Part shown: piece after piece, positions 16,912-25,374 of the stretch
Numbering within the stretch: position 1 is the first letter of the stretch
How the letters are laid out: each line of letters opens with the position of its first letter
Origin: Pseudomonas sp. ADAK18
GTDB lineage: Bacteria; Pseudomonadota; Gammaproteobacteria; Pseudomonadales; Pseudomonadaceae
Length of the DNA: 64,000 nt
Reading direction: 5' to 3'
Assembly: GCF_012935695.1 (NCBI RefSeq)
Contig: NZ_CP052859.1
Coordinates: 4,443,001-4,507,000, forward strand
Notes under the pieces: model-generated
Told to the model about the DNA's origin: nothing
Database searches by the model: none
The model's input: only the letters and a program-made list of their open reading frames with translations
Translations under genes and position numbers: made by a program

Positions 16912-18090
16912 TCATCGTTCATCGGTTACCGCAATGCACTCAATCGCGACCGAGGCCCTGCGTGGCAGTCGACGCACCGAAAGGACGCTGCGGGCGGGCA
17001 GGCGATCCGACGGAAAATAGCTCAGATACACTTCACTGACTTGGCTCAGGTCATCCAGGTCCGTCAGGAACAGTGTGCATTTGACGACATGCCGTAGAGA
17101 AGACTGATGACGCTCAAGCGTTTCACGCAAGATGTTCATCGCTTGCTTCATCTGCGCCGGCGCACCGCCCTTCACCGGGTTGCGGCGGGCATCAAGTCCC
17201 AGCACATCCGAGAGGTAAAGGGTGTTACCAACTCTGACCACCTCGGAAAACGGCAATCCCGAAGCACTGGGATAGAACGGCGGACCATCGATTGTGCCTA
17301 GCGTTACCGAACGTTCCTCCTCCAGCAGGTACCCCTGTGTAATTCGCGTGGACTCACCGTTTTGCTTGAGCTGCTCAAGCGCGCGGTTGAGCTCATCGCG
17401 CAAGGCCGTGTCAGCCTTGCGCAAGCCGATAGACACGCCTTTGCCCAATTGCTCGCCCACCACGGCAGGTCCGGAGAACGTGAAGTCCTGCCCGTAAGGG
17501 GTATCAAGCAATGCTTCACGAATCTCAATCGTCCCCTGCAGCGTGGCATCGATATCCCCCGCCACCAGGCTGCGGATCAGTTGGTCATTGAGCCAGAAAC
17601 TCTTGATGATCACCCCCGCTGGTGCCCACTGCGCTTGCGCAAAGGCCTCGCGATTGCTGCCGGCCAATACGCCGATCCGCTTGCCCCTCAAAGACCGTAT
17701 GGTGGGCACCAGGCCCGAATCCTTGCGCGCCACCAGGTGGGTGGTAAGCGGGTAAAGATCCTCGGTAAAGTCGATCAGTTGTCGCCGTTGCGGGGTCGAT
17801 GCCATGCCCATGATCGCGTCGAAACGCCGCTGTTCAAGGGCCGCGATACTGCCAGCAAAAACCTGGTCGACCCAGGTGCAGCGGACATTGAGCTGCGCGC
17901 ACAAGGCGTTACCCAGTTCGATGTTCAAGCCCACCAGTTGGCCTTTCTCATCGCGACTTTCATAAGGGGGAAACTGGGAGGAGATGGCAAAGCGGATTTC
18001 GCTACGCGGCTGATTGTCTGCAGCAACCGTAGAAAAGCTACCCATTACCATCAAGAAGATGAGTGCAGCGCCAATCTGTGTCGCAGCCAT
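16912..18090 (-). CDS. periplasmic solute-binding protein fused to a RidA/YjgF domain
   Basis: 392 residues from ATG at 18090, which has AAGGA seven bases upstream and begins a clean signal peptide (AATQIGAALIFLMVMGSFSTVAA); the longer reading from 18123 would put 11 polar residues before it. Residues ~30-262 are a family 3 amino-acid-type binding protein (RFAISSQFPPYESRDEKG, GLNIELGNALCAQLNV). Residues ~272-392 are a RidA domain: ...NTLYLSDVLG... and LPARSVLSV; R367 and E384 match the RidA catalytic Arg105 and Glu120 of E. coli, so the enzyme may be active. RidA normally removes reactive imines in the cytoplasm; a secreted fusion is unusual. No permease genes are adjacent. Confidence 0.85.
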   Translation of the reverse strand: MAATQIGAALIFLMVMGSFSTVAADNQPRSEIRFAISSQFPPYESRDEKGQLVGLNIELGNALCAQLNVRCTWVDQVFAGSIAALEQRRFDAIMGMASTPQRRQLIDFTEDLYPLTTHLVARKDSGLVPTIRSLRGKRIGVLAGSNREAFAQAQWAPAGVIIKSFWLNDQLIRSLVAGDIDATLQGTIEIREALLDTPYGQDFTFSGPAVVGEQLGKGVSIGLRKADTALRDELNRALEQLKQNGESTRITQGYLLEEERSVTLGTIDGPPFYPSASGLPFSEVVRVGNTLYLSDVLGLDARRNPVKGGAPAQMKQAMNILRETLERHQSSLRHVVKCTLFLTDLDDLSQVSEVYLSYFPSDRLPARSVLSVRRLPRRASVAIECIAVTDER

Positions 18091-18273
18091 GGGGATGTCC
18101 TTTTCCTGAAAGATCAGCGTCATCAGTCCCCGTCTCTGCCAGGCAGAATCGGGGATTGGATGGGGTGCAAGCTTTCAAGAAATGGTCGTTGGCGGACAAG
18201 GCGAAAGATCAGTAGTTGCTGTAGGCACAACTAACCCGTGCAGGGGATTTATTACCGGTACATGCCAGAGCGG

Positions 18274-18516
18274 TCAGCGCTTGCCCATCGAACGGCGGGT
18301 GCCAGGAGGTGCCATACCCGGGCTCTTGGTGTGGCCGTTCTTGGCACCGTTTTTGTACCAGGGCTGGCTGGCATTTTTTTCCCCGGCAAGCTCGCCCGGT
18401 TTGAATGGAAACTTGAACGCCGGGATCTCGGTTTTGGCTGCGTTTTCGACGCTTTCAGGGTTGACCTGTCCGTCAATCTCGACAGCTTCAACAGGGGGTT
18501 GTGTCGGGGAATTCAT
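18274..18516 (-). CDS. 80-residue hypothetical protein, probably disordered
   Basis: The ATG at 18516 has GGAG six bases upstream. The N-terminal half is acidic (VEAVEIDGQVNPESVE) and the C-terminal half basic and rich in Asn, Gly, Lys and Pro (ASQPWYKNGAKNGHTKSPGM). There is no signal peptide or helix, so the chain is likely disordered and may bind nucleic acid or a partner. A GC-rich palindrome covers the probable -10 box upstream. An open frame lies opposite it on the plus strand; the minus strand is chosen for its ribosome site and composition. Confidence 0.65.
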   Translation of the reverse strand: MNSPTQPPVEAVEIDGQVNPESVENAAKTEIPAFKFPFKPGELAGEKNASQPWYKNGAKNGHTKSPGMAPPGTRRSMGKR

Positions 18517-18570
18517 GGGAGCTCCGGGGAGTGCAAAAAATGACGCGGGACCGCCTTGCGGACCACACTG

Positions 18571-18591
18571 GCGCGCAGTATACCTGCGCGC
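18571..18591. promoter_or_regulatory. 21-bp palindrome over a predicted -10 box
   Basis: GCGCGCAG (18571-18578) and CTGCGCGC (18584-18591) are perfect arms around TATAC. Read on the minus strand the centre gives TATACT, a good -10 box pointing at the 80-residue gene 55 bp downstream. It has no T run, so it is an operator candidate, not a terminator. Confidence 0.5.
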
Positions 18592-18629
18592 CTCGGATCT
18601 TTAACCACTGCCCGTACGAATGGTCGGTG

Positions 18630-18688
18630 TTTGCTGACAGCGCCGTCAGTTAGCAGTCACTTTGCTGACCCGGTCCACAGGCTATAAA
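18630..18688 (+). promoter_or_regulatory. direct repeats and promoter of the RND pump operon
   Basis: TTTGCTGAC occurs at 18630-18638 and again at 18661-18669, 31 bp apart (three helical turns). The second copy overlaps a -35 position 16 bp before TATAAA (18683-18688). OmpR-type regulators bind direct repeats placed this way, and one is encoded in the same operon. Binding is inferred. Confidence 0.45.
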
Positions 18689-18731
18689 GAACCTTCATTC
18701 TTCTGTTTCTCTGTCCGGGCGCCGTCACCCC

Positions 18732-19898
18732 ATGCACATTCCACGAAAATCCGCCGTGATCGTCGGCGTCCTGGTCTTGGTGGCCATCGCCGCCTGGGCG
18801 TTGATCCGACCGGCCAAGACCAAACTGGTGGCTTCGGCGGCAATCCCGGTGCGGGTGGTCAGCGTCGCCGAGCAGGACATCCCACGCTTCGTCAGCGGCA
18901 TCGGTTCAGTGTTGTCGTTGCACAGCGTGATCATCCGGCCGCAGATCGACGGCATCCTCACCAAGTTGCTGGTCAAGGAAGGCCAACTGGTCAAGGCCGG
19001 AGACCTGCTGGCGACTATCGACGACCGTTCGATTCGTGCCAGCCTGGACCAGGCGCGGGCGCAACTGGGGGAAAGCCAGGCGCAACTGCAAGTGGCTCAG
19101 GTCAACCTCAAGCGCTACAAGGAATTGAGTGTCGACGACGGCGTGTCCAAGCAGACCTACGACCAGCAACAAGCCCTGGTCAACCAGCTCAAGGCGACAG
19201 CCCAGGGTAACCAGGCCGCCATTGATTCGGCACAGGTGCAGTTGTCGTACACACAGATTCGTTCGCCGGTCACCGGGCGCGTCGGTATTCGTACGGTGGA
19301 TGAAGGCAACTTCCTGCGCATGAGCGATGCCCAAGGCTTATTCTCGGTCACCCAGATCGACCCGATTGCCGTCGAGTTTTCCCTGCCGCAGCAAATGCTG
19401 CCCACCCTGCAAGGCTTGATCGCCGCCCAGCAACCTGCCGACGTCAACGCCTACATGGGCGCCGACACCGATGGCCAGACCGGTGACCTGCTCGGTGAAG
19501 GCCGCCTGAGCCTGATCGACAACCAGATCAGCGCCACCACCGGCACCATCCGCGCCAAGGCCGAATTCAGTAATGCCACGCAGAAGTTATGGCCGGGGCA
19601 ACTGGTGACCATCAAGATCCAGACCGCCCTCGACAAAAACGCTCTGGTGGTGCCGCCGACCGTGGTCCAGCGCGGCCTGGACTCGCACTTCGTGTACCGG
19701 GTCAACGGTGACAAGGTGGACATCGTGCCGGTGCAGGTGGTCTATCAGGACAGCGACATGAATATCGTCAAGGGCGTGCAGGCCGGTGACGTACTGGTCA
19801 GCGATGGCCAGTCGCGGCTCAAGGCTGGGGCTCAGGTGGAGGTTCTCAAGGAACCTCCACAAGTGATCCAGACCGCCAACGCACAGGTGCAGCCATGA
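18732..19898 (+). CDS. RND efflux periplasmic adaptor (MdtA-like)
   Basis: 388 residues. An N-terminal membrane anchor (about residues 8-26) precedes a lipoyl domain (GILTKLLVKEGQLVKAGDLL), a coiled-coil hairpin (QARAQLGESQAQLQVAQVNL), the second lipoyl half (IRSPVTGRVGIRTVDEGNFL) and beta-barrel and membrane-proximal domains. It is a normal-length HAE1-type adaptor. It joins the RND permease, whose gene starts inside its stop codon (ATGA), to an outer membrane channel not encoded here. The operon continues into a two-component system. Confidence 0.9.
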   Translation: MHIPRKSAVIVGVLVLVAIAAWALIRPAKTKLVASAAIPVRVVSVAEQDIPRFVSGIGSVLSLHSVIIRPQIDGILTKLLVKEGQLVKAGDLLATIDDRSIRASLDQARAQLGESQAQLQVAQVNLKRYKELSVDDGVSKQTYDQQQALVNQLKATAQGNQAAIDSAQVQLSYTQIRSPVTGRVGIRTVDEGNFLRMSDAQGLFSVTQIDPIAVEFSLPQQMLPTLQGLIAAQQPADVNAYMGADTDGQTGDLLGEGRLSLIDNQISATTGTIRAKAEFSNATQKLWPGQLVTIKIQTALDKNALVVPPTVVQRGLDSHFVYRVNGDKVDIVPVQVVYQDSDMNIVKGVQAGDVLVSDGQSRLKAGAQVEVLKEPPQVIQTANAQVQP

Positions 19899-22800
19899 AG
19901 GGCAGTCGCTCGCCGTCTGCCTGGTGCGTCGACCACCCGGTCGCCACGCTGCTGTTGACCTTCGCCCTGGTGCTGCTGGGGCTGATTGCCTTCCCGCGCT
20001 TGCCCATCGCCCCGTTGCCGGAAGCGGAATTCCCGACCATTCAGGTCACCGCGCAACTGCCCGGTGCCAGCCCCGATACCATGGCCTCGTCGGTCGCGAC
20101 GCCCCTGGAAGTGCAATTCAGTGCCATCCCCGGCATGACCCAGATGACCTCCAGCAGTGCGTTGGGCTCCAGCCTGTTGACCCTGCAATTCACCCTCAAC
20201 AAGAGCATCGACACCGCCGCCCAAGAAGTGCAGGCGGCGATCAACACCGCCTCCGGCAAGCTGCCCAGCGACATGCCTAGCCTGCCGACCTGGAAAAAGG
20301 TCAACCCGGCAGACAGCCCAGTGCTGATCCTCAGCGTCAGTTCCAGCAGCATGCCCGGCACCGAACTGAGCGACTATGTGGAAACCCTGTTGGCCCGACA
20401 GATCAGCCAGATCGACGGCGTCGGCCAGATCAACATCACCGGCCAGCAACGTCCGGCCATTCGCGTGCAAGCCTCGCCGGACAAACTCGCCGCCATCGGC
20501 CTGACCCTTGCAGACATTCGCCTGGCCATCCAGCAATCAAGCCTGAACCTGGCCAAGGGCGCGCTCTACGGGCAGAACAGCGTGTCCACTCTGTCGACCA
20601 ACGACCAGCTGTTTCACCCCGAGGAATACGGCGAGTTGATCGTCTCCTACAAGGATGGCGCGCCCGTACAACTGCGGGATGTGGCCCGCGTGGTCAATGG
20701 CTCGGAAAACGCCTACGTCCAGGCCTGGTCCGGCGATACGCCAGGGGTCAACCTGGTGATTTCCCGCCAGCCTGGCGCCAATATCGTCGAGACCGTGGAC
20801 CGTATTCAGGCCGAGCTACCGCGCTTGGAAGCCATGCTGCCGGCCTCGGTGGAGGTCAGCATACTGTCGGACCGGACCAAGACTATTCGCGCGTCCCTGC
20901 ATGAAGTGGAAATCACCCTGTTGATCGCCGTGTTGTTGGTGGTGGCGGTGATGGCACTGTTCCTGCGCCAGTGGTCGGCAACGATGATTGTGTCCAGCGT
21001 GCTCGGGGTGTCGCTGATCGCCAGCTTTGCCTTGATGTACGTGATGGGCTTCAGCCTGAACAACCTGACACTGGTGGCCATCGTGATCGCCGTCGGCTTT
21101 GTGGTGGACGATGCGATTGTGGTGGTGGAGAACATCCACCGTCATCTGGAAGCGGGCCTGGGCATGCGCGAGTCGGCCATCAAGGGCGCCGGCGAGATTG
21201 GCTTTACCGTGGTGTCCATCAGCTTCTCGCTGGTGGCGGCGTTTATCCCGTTGCTGTTCATGGGCGGCGTGGTGGGACGGCTGTTCAAGGAGTTCGCCCT
21301 GACGGCCACCTCAACCATTCTGATTTCGGTGGTGGTGTCCCTGACGTTGGCCCCCACATTGGCCGCGCTGTTCATGCGTGCGCCGACCCATCATCCCCAT
21401 GACAAACCCGGTTTCAGCGAGCGCCTGCTGGCCGGTTATGCCAAAAACCTGCGCCTTGCCTTGGCTCACCCACGATTGATGCTGAGTATCTTCATCGTGA
21501 CCTTGGGGCTGGCCATCGCCGGTTACGTGTTTATTCCCAAGGGTTTCTTCCCGGTACAAGACACCGGTTTTGTCCTCGGCACCAGCGAGGCGGCAGCGGA
21601 CGTGTCCTTTCCGGACATGATCACCAAGCACCAGGCGCTGGCCGAAATCATCAAGGCCGACCCGGCGGTGGAGGCGTTCTCCCATTCAGTCGGCGTGACC
21701 GGCAGTAACCAGACCATCGCCAACGGCCGGTTCTGGATTGCCTTGAAAGATCGTGGTGAGCGCGATGTATCCGCCAGCCAGTTTATCGACCGTATCCGCT
21801 CCAAACTGGCCAAAGTGCCGGGGATTGTCCTGTACCTGCGAGCCGGCCAGGACATCAACCTCAGTTCCGGCCCCAGCCGCAGCCAGTACCAATACGTGCT
21901 CAAGAGCAATGACGGCCCGACACTGAACACCTGGACCCAACGCCTGACGGAAAAACTGCGGGCCAACCCGGCGTTCCGCGACTTGTCCAACGACCTGCAA
22001 CTGGGGGGCAGCATCACCCATATCAGCATCGACCGACAGGCTGCCGCCCGCTTTGGCCTGACCGCCACCGATGTCGATCAGGCGCTCTACGATGCTTTCG
22101 GCCAGCGCCAGGTCAACGAGTTCCAGACCGAGATCAACCAGTACCAAGTGGTGCTGGAACTCGACACCCAACAGCGCGGCAAAGCCGAAAGCCTCAATTA
22201 CTTCTACCTGCGCTCCCCGTTAAGTGGCGAGATGGTGCCGCTGTCGGCGGTGGCCAAGGTTGATCCGCCCACCGTCGGGCCGTTGTCCATCAGCCATGAC
22301 GGCATGTTCCCGGCGGCCAACCTGTCGTTTAACCTGGCACCCGGTGTGGCGTTGGGTGATGCGGTGATCATGCTCAACCAGGCGAAGAACGAGATCGGTA
22401 TGCCGGCCTCCATCATCGGCAACTTCCAGGGAGCGGCCCAGGCATTCCAGAGCTCACTGGCCAGCCAGCCATGGCTGATCCTCGCGGCGCTGGTGGCGGT
22501 CTACATCATTCTGGGCGTGCTGTATGAGAGCTTTGTGCATCCGCTGACCATCATCTCCACCCTGCCCTCGGCGGGACTGGGGGCGTTGATCATGCTGTGG
22601 CTATTGGGCCAGGACTTTTCGATCATGGCGTTGATCGGCCTGGTGCTACTGATCGGTATCGTCAAGAAAAACGGCATCCTGATGATCGACTTCGCCCTGG
22701 AGGCCCAGCGCGTTCGCGGGTTGCCACCCCATGACGCGATTTATGAAGCCTGCGTTACGCGGTTCCGGCCAATTATCATGACCACCCTCGCCGCCTTGCT

Positions 22801-22990
22801 GGGCGCCGTGCCGCTGATGTTGGGTGCAGGCCCCGGTGCAGAACTGCGCCAGCCGCTGGGGATTGCGGTGGTCGGCGGGTTGCTGGTGAGCCAGGCGCTG
22901 ACGCTGTTCACCACACCGGTCATATACTTGTATCTTGAGAAACTTTTCCACAGACCCAAACCGGCCCTTGGGCTGGCGACCACACACTGA
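19895..22990 (+). CDS. RND multidrug efflux permease, HAE1 type (MdtB/MdtC-like)
   Basis: 1031 residues, the standard size. TM1 is at about residues 13-31 (PVATLLLTFALVLLGLIAFPR); large periplasmic loops follow TM1 and TM7. The proton-relay pair is in VGFVVDDAIVVVENI (TM4), and the second half has the matching LIGIVKKNGILMIDFALEA. The shape and FPRLPIAPLPEAEFPTIQV opening fit the MdtB/MdtC branch. It works as a trimer driven by the proton gradient. Only one permease gene is present, unlike mdtBC. Confidence 0.92.
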   Translation: MKGSRSPSAWCVDHPVATLLLTFALVLLGLIAFPRLPIAPLPEAEFPTIQVTAQLPGASPDTMASSVATPLEVQFSAIPGMTQMTSSSALGSSLLTLQFTLNKSIDTAAQEVQAAINTASGKLPSDMPSLPTWKKVNPADSPVLILSVSSSSMPGTELSDYVETLLARQISQIDGVGQINITGQQRPAIRVQASPDKLAAIGLTLADIRLAIQQSSLNLAKGALYGQNSVSTLSTNDQLFHPEEYGELIVSYKDGAPVQLRDVARVVNGSENAYVQAWSGDTPGVNLVISRQPGANIVETVDRIQAELPRLEAMLPASVEVSILSDRTKTIRASLHEVEITLLIAVLLVVAVMALFLRQWSATMIVSSVLGVSLIASFALMYVMGFSLNNLTLVAIVIAVGFVVDDAIVVVENIHRHLEAGLGMRESAIKGAGEIGFTVVSISFSLVAAFIPLLFMGGVVGRLFKEFALTATSTILISVVVSLTLAPTLAALFMRAPTHHPHDKPGFSERLLAGYAKNLRLALAHPRLMLSIFIVTLGLAIAGYVFIPKGFFPVQDTGFVLGTSEAAADVSFPDMITKHQALAEIIKADPAVEAFSHSVGVTGSNQTIANGRFWIALKDRGERDVSASQFIDRIRSKLAKVPGIVLYLRAGQDINLSSGPSRSQYQYVLKSNDGPTLNTWTQRLTEKLRANPAFRDLSNDLQLGGSITHISIDRQAAARFGLTATDVDQALYDAFGQRQVNEFQTEINQYQVVLELDTQQRGKAESLNYFYLRSPLSGEMVPLSAVAKVDPPTVGPLSISHDGMFPAANLSFNLAPGVALGDAVIMLNQAKNEIGMPASIIGNFQGAAQAFQSSLASQPWLILAALVAVYIILGVLYESFVHPLTIISTLPSAGLGALIMLWLLGQDFSIMALIGLVLLIGIVKKNGILMIDFALEAQRVRGLPPHDAIYEACVTRFRPIIMTTLAALLGAVPLMLGAGPGAELRQPLGIAVVGGLLVSQALTLFTTPVIYLYLEKLFHRPKPALGLATTH

Positions 22991-22999
22991 GGCGGGGTC

Positions 23000-23677
23000 A
23001 TGCGCGTTCTGATTATTGAAGACGAAGAAAAAACGGCCGACTACCTGCACCGCGGCCTGACGGAGCAAGGCTACACCGTCGACGTGGCGCGCGAGGGCGT
23101 TGAAGGCTTGCACCTGGCCCTGGAGAACGATTATGCGGTGATCGTGCTCGACGTGATGCTGCCGGGGATTGACGGCTTTGGCGTACTGCGGGCATTGCGT
23201 GCCCGCAAGCAGACGCCGGTGATCATGCTCACCGCCCGGGAGCGGGTGGAAGACCGCATTCGCGGCCTGCGTGAAGGTGCCGATGATTACCTGGGCAAAC
23301 CCTTTTCGTTCCTCGAACTGGTGGCACGCCTGCAAGCCCTGACCCGGCGCAGCGGCGGCCACGAGCCGGTGCAAGTGACCGTCGCCGACCTGTGGATCGA
23401 CTTGATCAGCCGCAAGGCCAGTCGCAACGGCATACGTCTGGACCTGACCGCCAAGGAGTTCTCGTTGCTCAGCGTATTGGCTCGGCGCCAAGGCGAGATC
23501 CTGTCCAAGACCTCCATTGCGGAAATGGTCTGGGACATCAATTTCGACAGCGACGCCAACGTCGTGGAAGTGGCGATCAAGCGCCTGCGGGCCAAGCTCG
23601 ACGGGCCATTCGAACAGAAACTGCTGCACACCATTCGCGGCATGGGCTACGTGCTGGAGAACCGCAGTGTCGGCTAA
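23000..23677 (+). CDS. OmpR/CopR-type response regulator
   Basis: 225 residues. The receiver has the acidic pair in IIEDEEKTADYLHRGL, the phosphoacceptor D51 in VIVLDVMLPGIDGFG and the conserved Lys in DDYLGKPFSFLEL. The C-terminal winged helix ends DANVVEVAIKRLRAKLDGPF...LHTIRGMGYVLE. The sequence is of the heavy-metal response regulator type (CopR, CzcR, IrlR). It starts 9 bp after the permease gene and is very likely the activator of this pump operon. Confidence 0.92.
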   Translation: MRVLIIEDEEKTADYLHRGLTEQGYTVDVAREGVEGLHLALENDYAVIVLDVMLPGIDGFGVLRALRARKQTPVIMLTARERVEDRIRGLREGADDYLGKPFSFLELVARLQALTRRSGGHEPVQVTVADLWIDLISRKASRNGIRLDLTAKEFSLLSVLARRQGEILSKTSIAEMVWDINFDSDANVVEVAIKRLRAKLDGPFEQKLLHTIRGMGYVLENRSVG

Positions 23678-25031
23678 CTCCATCGCCCTGCGCCTGAGCG
23701 GTATGTTCACCCTCGTGGCGATGCTGATCTTCGTGTTGATCGGCGGTGCGTTGTACCAACAGGTAGACCGTGGCCTGGGCTTGTTGCCGGGCGCCGAGCT
23801 GGATGCGCGCTATAGCGTGCTGGAATCTTCGGTGACGCGTTTTGGTACGCCGGACCATTGGGCAAAGATCACCAACAAACTCAAATTGCTGGGGGAAGAA
23901 GACAAACGCATCCGTTTCTGGGTGGTGAGCAGTGATCCCACCTACGAATACGGCAACCCCGACGCACAGATTCGTGCGTTCGCCGAAGGGCCGATCGGCA
24001 AGCGCGACCTGCACCTGCCGGGGCACGCTTATCCGTTCAAAGTGCTGGTGAGCCAGTTCCCGGCCAAGGAACAGCGTCCGCCGCTGCGCTTCATGATTGC
24101 CATCGATACCGAAAACTTCCGCGCGACCCAGCATCATTTGCTGGTGGCATTGATCAGCCTCGCGCTGGTGGGTGTAGTGTTGGCGTCCTTGCTGGGTTTT
24201 TGGGTGGCGCGCATTGGCCTCAAGCCGCTGATCAAGCTGTCGGATGAGGCACAGAAACTCGCGCCACCAAAACTCTCCGGACGCCTGCAACTGTCGCCGC
24301 TGCCGCCGGAACTCAAGCAGTTCGTCAACTCCTTCAACTCCACCCTGGACCGAGTGGAACAGGCCTACTCCCGGCTGGAGTCGTTCAACGCCGACGTTGC
24401 CCACGAACTGCGCTCGCCCCTGACCAACCTGATTGGCCAGACTCAGGTCGCCCTGACCCGTGGCCGTTCGGCAGAGCATTACTTGGAGGTGCTGCAATCG
24501 AATCTGGAAGAGCTGGAGCGGCTGCGCTCGATCATCAATGACATGCTGTTCCTGGCCAGCGCCGACCAGGGCAGCAAAGCCACCAAGCTGATTGAAAGCT
24601 CGCTGGCCGATGAAGTTGCCACCACACTCGATTACCTGGACTTCATTCTCGAAGATGCTCAGGTACAAGTGAACGTTATTGGCGATGCCCAGGTGCAGAT
24701 CGAAAAAGCCCATTTGCGGCGGGCGCTGATCAACCTGCTGAGCAATGCCGTACAACACACCGCGCCAGGGCACACCATCAAAGTGAAGATCGAAGTGCTG
24801 GAGCATCACGTGGCGATTGGTGTGACCAACCCTGGCGAGATAATCGCCAGCGAGCACTTGCCTCGGTTGTTTGAACGCTTCTATCGGGTGGACGCGTCCC
24901 GCAGCAACAGCGGCGCCAACCACGGGCTGGGGTTGGCGATCGTCAAGGCGATTGCTTTGATGCATGGCGGCGATGTGTTTGTGCGCAGTGAGGCCGATGG
25001 CAATACGTTCGGCATTACCCTGCCGGTCTAA
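23667..25031 (+). CDS. heavy-metal-type sensor histidine kinase (CopS/CusS/IrlS-like)
   Basis: 454 residues from GTG at 23667, overlapping the regulator gene by 11 bp. It opens SANSIALRLSGMFTLVAM, the usual start of CopS-type kinases; TM helices are at about residues 10-30 and 160-185, with a ~130-residue periplasmic sensor between, then HAMP. H246 is in DVAHELRSPLTNLIGQ; the ATP domain has LINLLSNAVQHT and HGLGLAIVKAIALMHGG. The signal may be a metal or a substrate of the pump; the periplasmic sensor shows no His/Cys-rich metal motif. Confidence 0.9.
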   Translation: MSANSIALRLSGMFTLVAMLIFVLIGGALYQQVDRGLGLLPGAELDARYSVLESSVTRFGTPDHWAKITNKLKLLGEEDKRIRFWVVSSDPTYEYGNPDAQIRAFAEGPIGKRDLHLPGHAYPFKVLVSQFPAKEQRPPLRFMIAIDTENFRATQHHLLVALISLALVGVVLASLLGFWVARIGLKPLIKLSDEAQKLAPPKLSGRLQLSPLPPELKQFVNSFNSTLDRVEQAYSRLESFNADVAHELRSPLTNLIGQTQVALTRGRSAEHYLEVLQSNLEELERLRSIINDMLFLASADQGSKATKLIESSLADEVATTLDYLDFILEDAQVQVNVIGDAQVQIEKAHLRRALINLLSNAVQHTAPGHTIKVKIEVLEHHVAIGVTNPGEIIASEHLPRLFERFYRVDASRSNSGANHGLGLAIVKAIALMHGGDVFVRSEADGNTFGITLPV

Positions 25032-25051
25032 TCCTTCAAAACCCTGTAGAT

Positions 25052-25166
25052 CCAAATGTGGGAGCGGGCTTGTGTGGGAGCGGGCTTGCTCGCGAATGCG
25101 GTGGGTCATTCAGCCTTCATGTGACTGATCCCCTGCATTCGCGAGCAAGCCCGCTCCCACATTTGG
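25052..25166. repeat. REPIN with an extra partial arm
   Basis: Inverted arms GTGGGAGCGGGCTTGCTCGC (from 25074) and its complement (25135-25160) flank about 35 bp. The first 16 bases of the arm are also repeated directly before it at 25058-25073, and the outer CCAAAT/ATTTGG ends pair with this extra copy, so a short tandem duplication has occurred inside the element. Confidence 0.85.
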
Positions 25167-25192
25167 AATCCCACCCTAGTTACTGTTGCGAT

Positions 25193-25221
25193 TTGGGCAA
25201 TAGTCATTATCTTGTTACACT
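25193..25221 (+). promoter_or_regulatory. predicted promoter of the structured RNA
   Basis: TTGGGC (25193-25198) and TACACT (25216-25221) are 17 bp apart, placing the start near 25228, just before the first hairpin. The TTACACT -10 with a weak -35 could also suit RpoS. Confidence 0.45.
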
Positions 25222-25227
25222 CTGTAT

Positions 25228-25374
25228 CGCACCGCTCACCTGCGCTAATTTGTCGCAGCGATGAGCGTGACGGCGAAGACAGCTGACCCGCTCTCCCCTA
25301 TTTCCCTCGACTTATTTCCAGGGCTCTACACTGGGAATCTGTCTTAAAGCCGCTGACTTCAGCGGCTTTTTTTT
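25228..25374 (+). ncRNA. candidate structured small RNA or oprD leader
   Basis: About 145 nt without a good open frame, beginning after a predicted promoter. Hairpin 1 pairs CGCTCA (25233-25238) with TGAGCG (25262-25267) and, inside it, CTGCG with CGCAG. A second long-range stem pairs AAGACAG (25276-25282) with CTGTCTT (25339-25345) and encloses TTCCAG/CTGGGAA. A strong intrinsic terminator follows directly. This layout is that of a free small RNA; because a porin gene starts 70 bp later it could also be a leader with conditional termination. I do not recognise it as a named Pseudomonas RNA. Confidence 0.55.
25346..25374 (+). terminator. Rho-independent terminator before the porin gene
   Basis: AAAGCCGCTGA / TTCAGCGGCTTT stem with eight T residues. 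It lies between the sensor kinase and porin genes and ends the candidate RNA. After it, another hairpin (GGCCAG 25386-25391 with CTGGCC 25407-25412) precedes the porin ribosome site. Confidence 0.85.

Noticed and set aside
18182..18604. plus-strand frame opposite the 80-residue protein
   Set aside because: Lacks a ribosome site and continues through the promoter palindrome; the minus-strand frame is better supported but not certain.
23577..25109. 510-residue minus-strand frame opposite the sensor kinase
   Set aside because: The kinase has all H, N and G boxes; the reverse frame is Gln/His-rich and starts in a REPIN.
25052..25166. REPIN after the kinase gene taken as its terminator
   Set aside because: Arms are REP sequence with a long spacer and no T run; it may slow transcription but is not a classical terminator.
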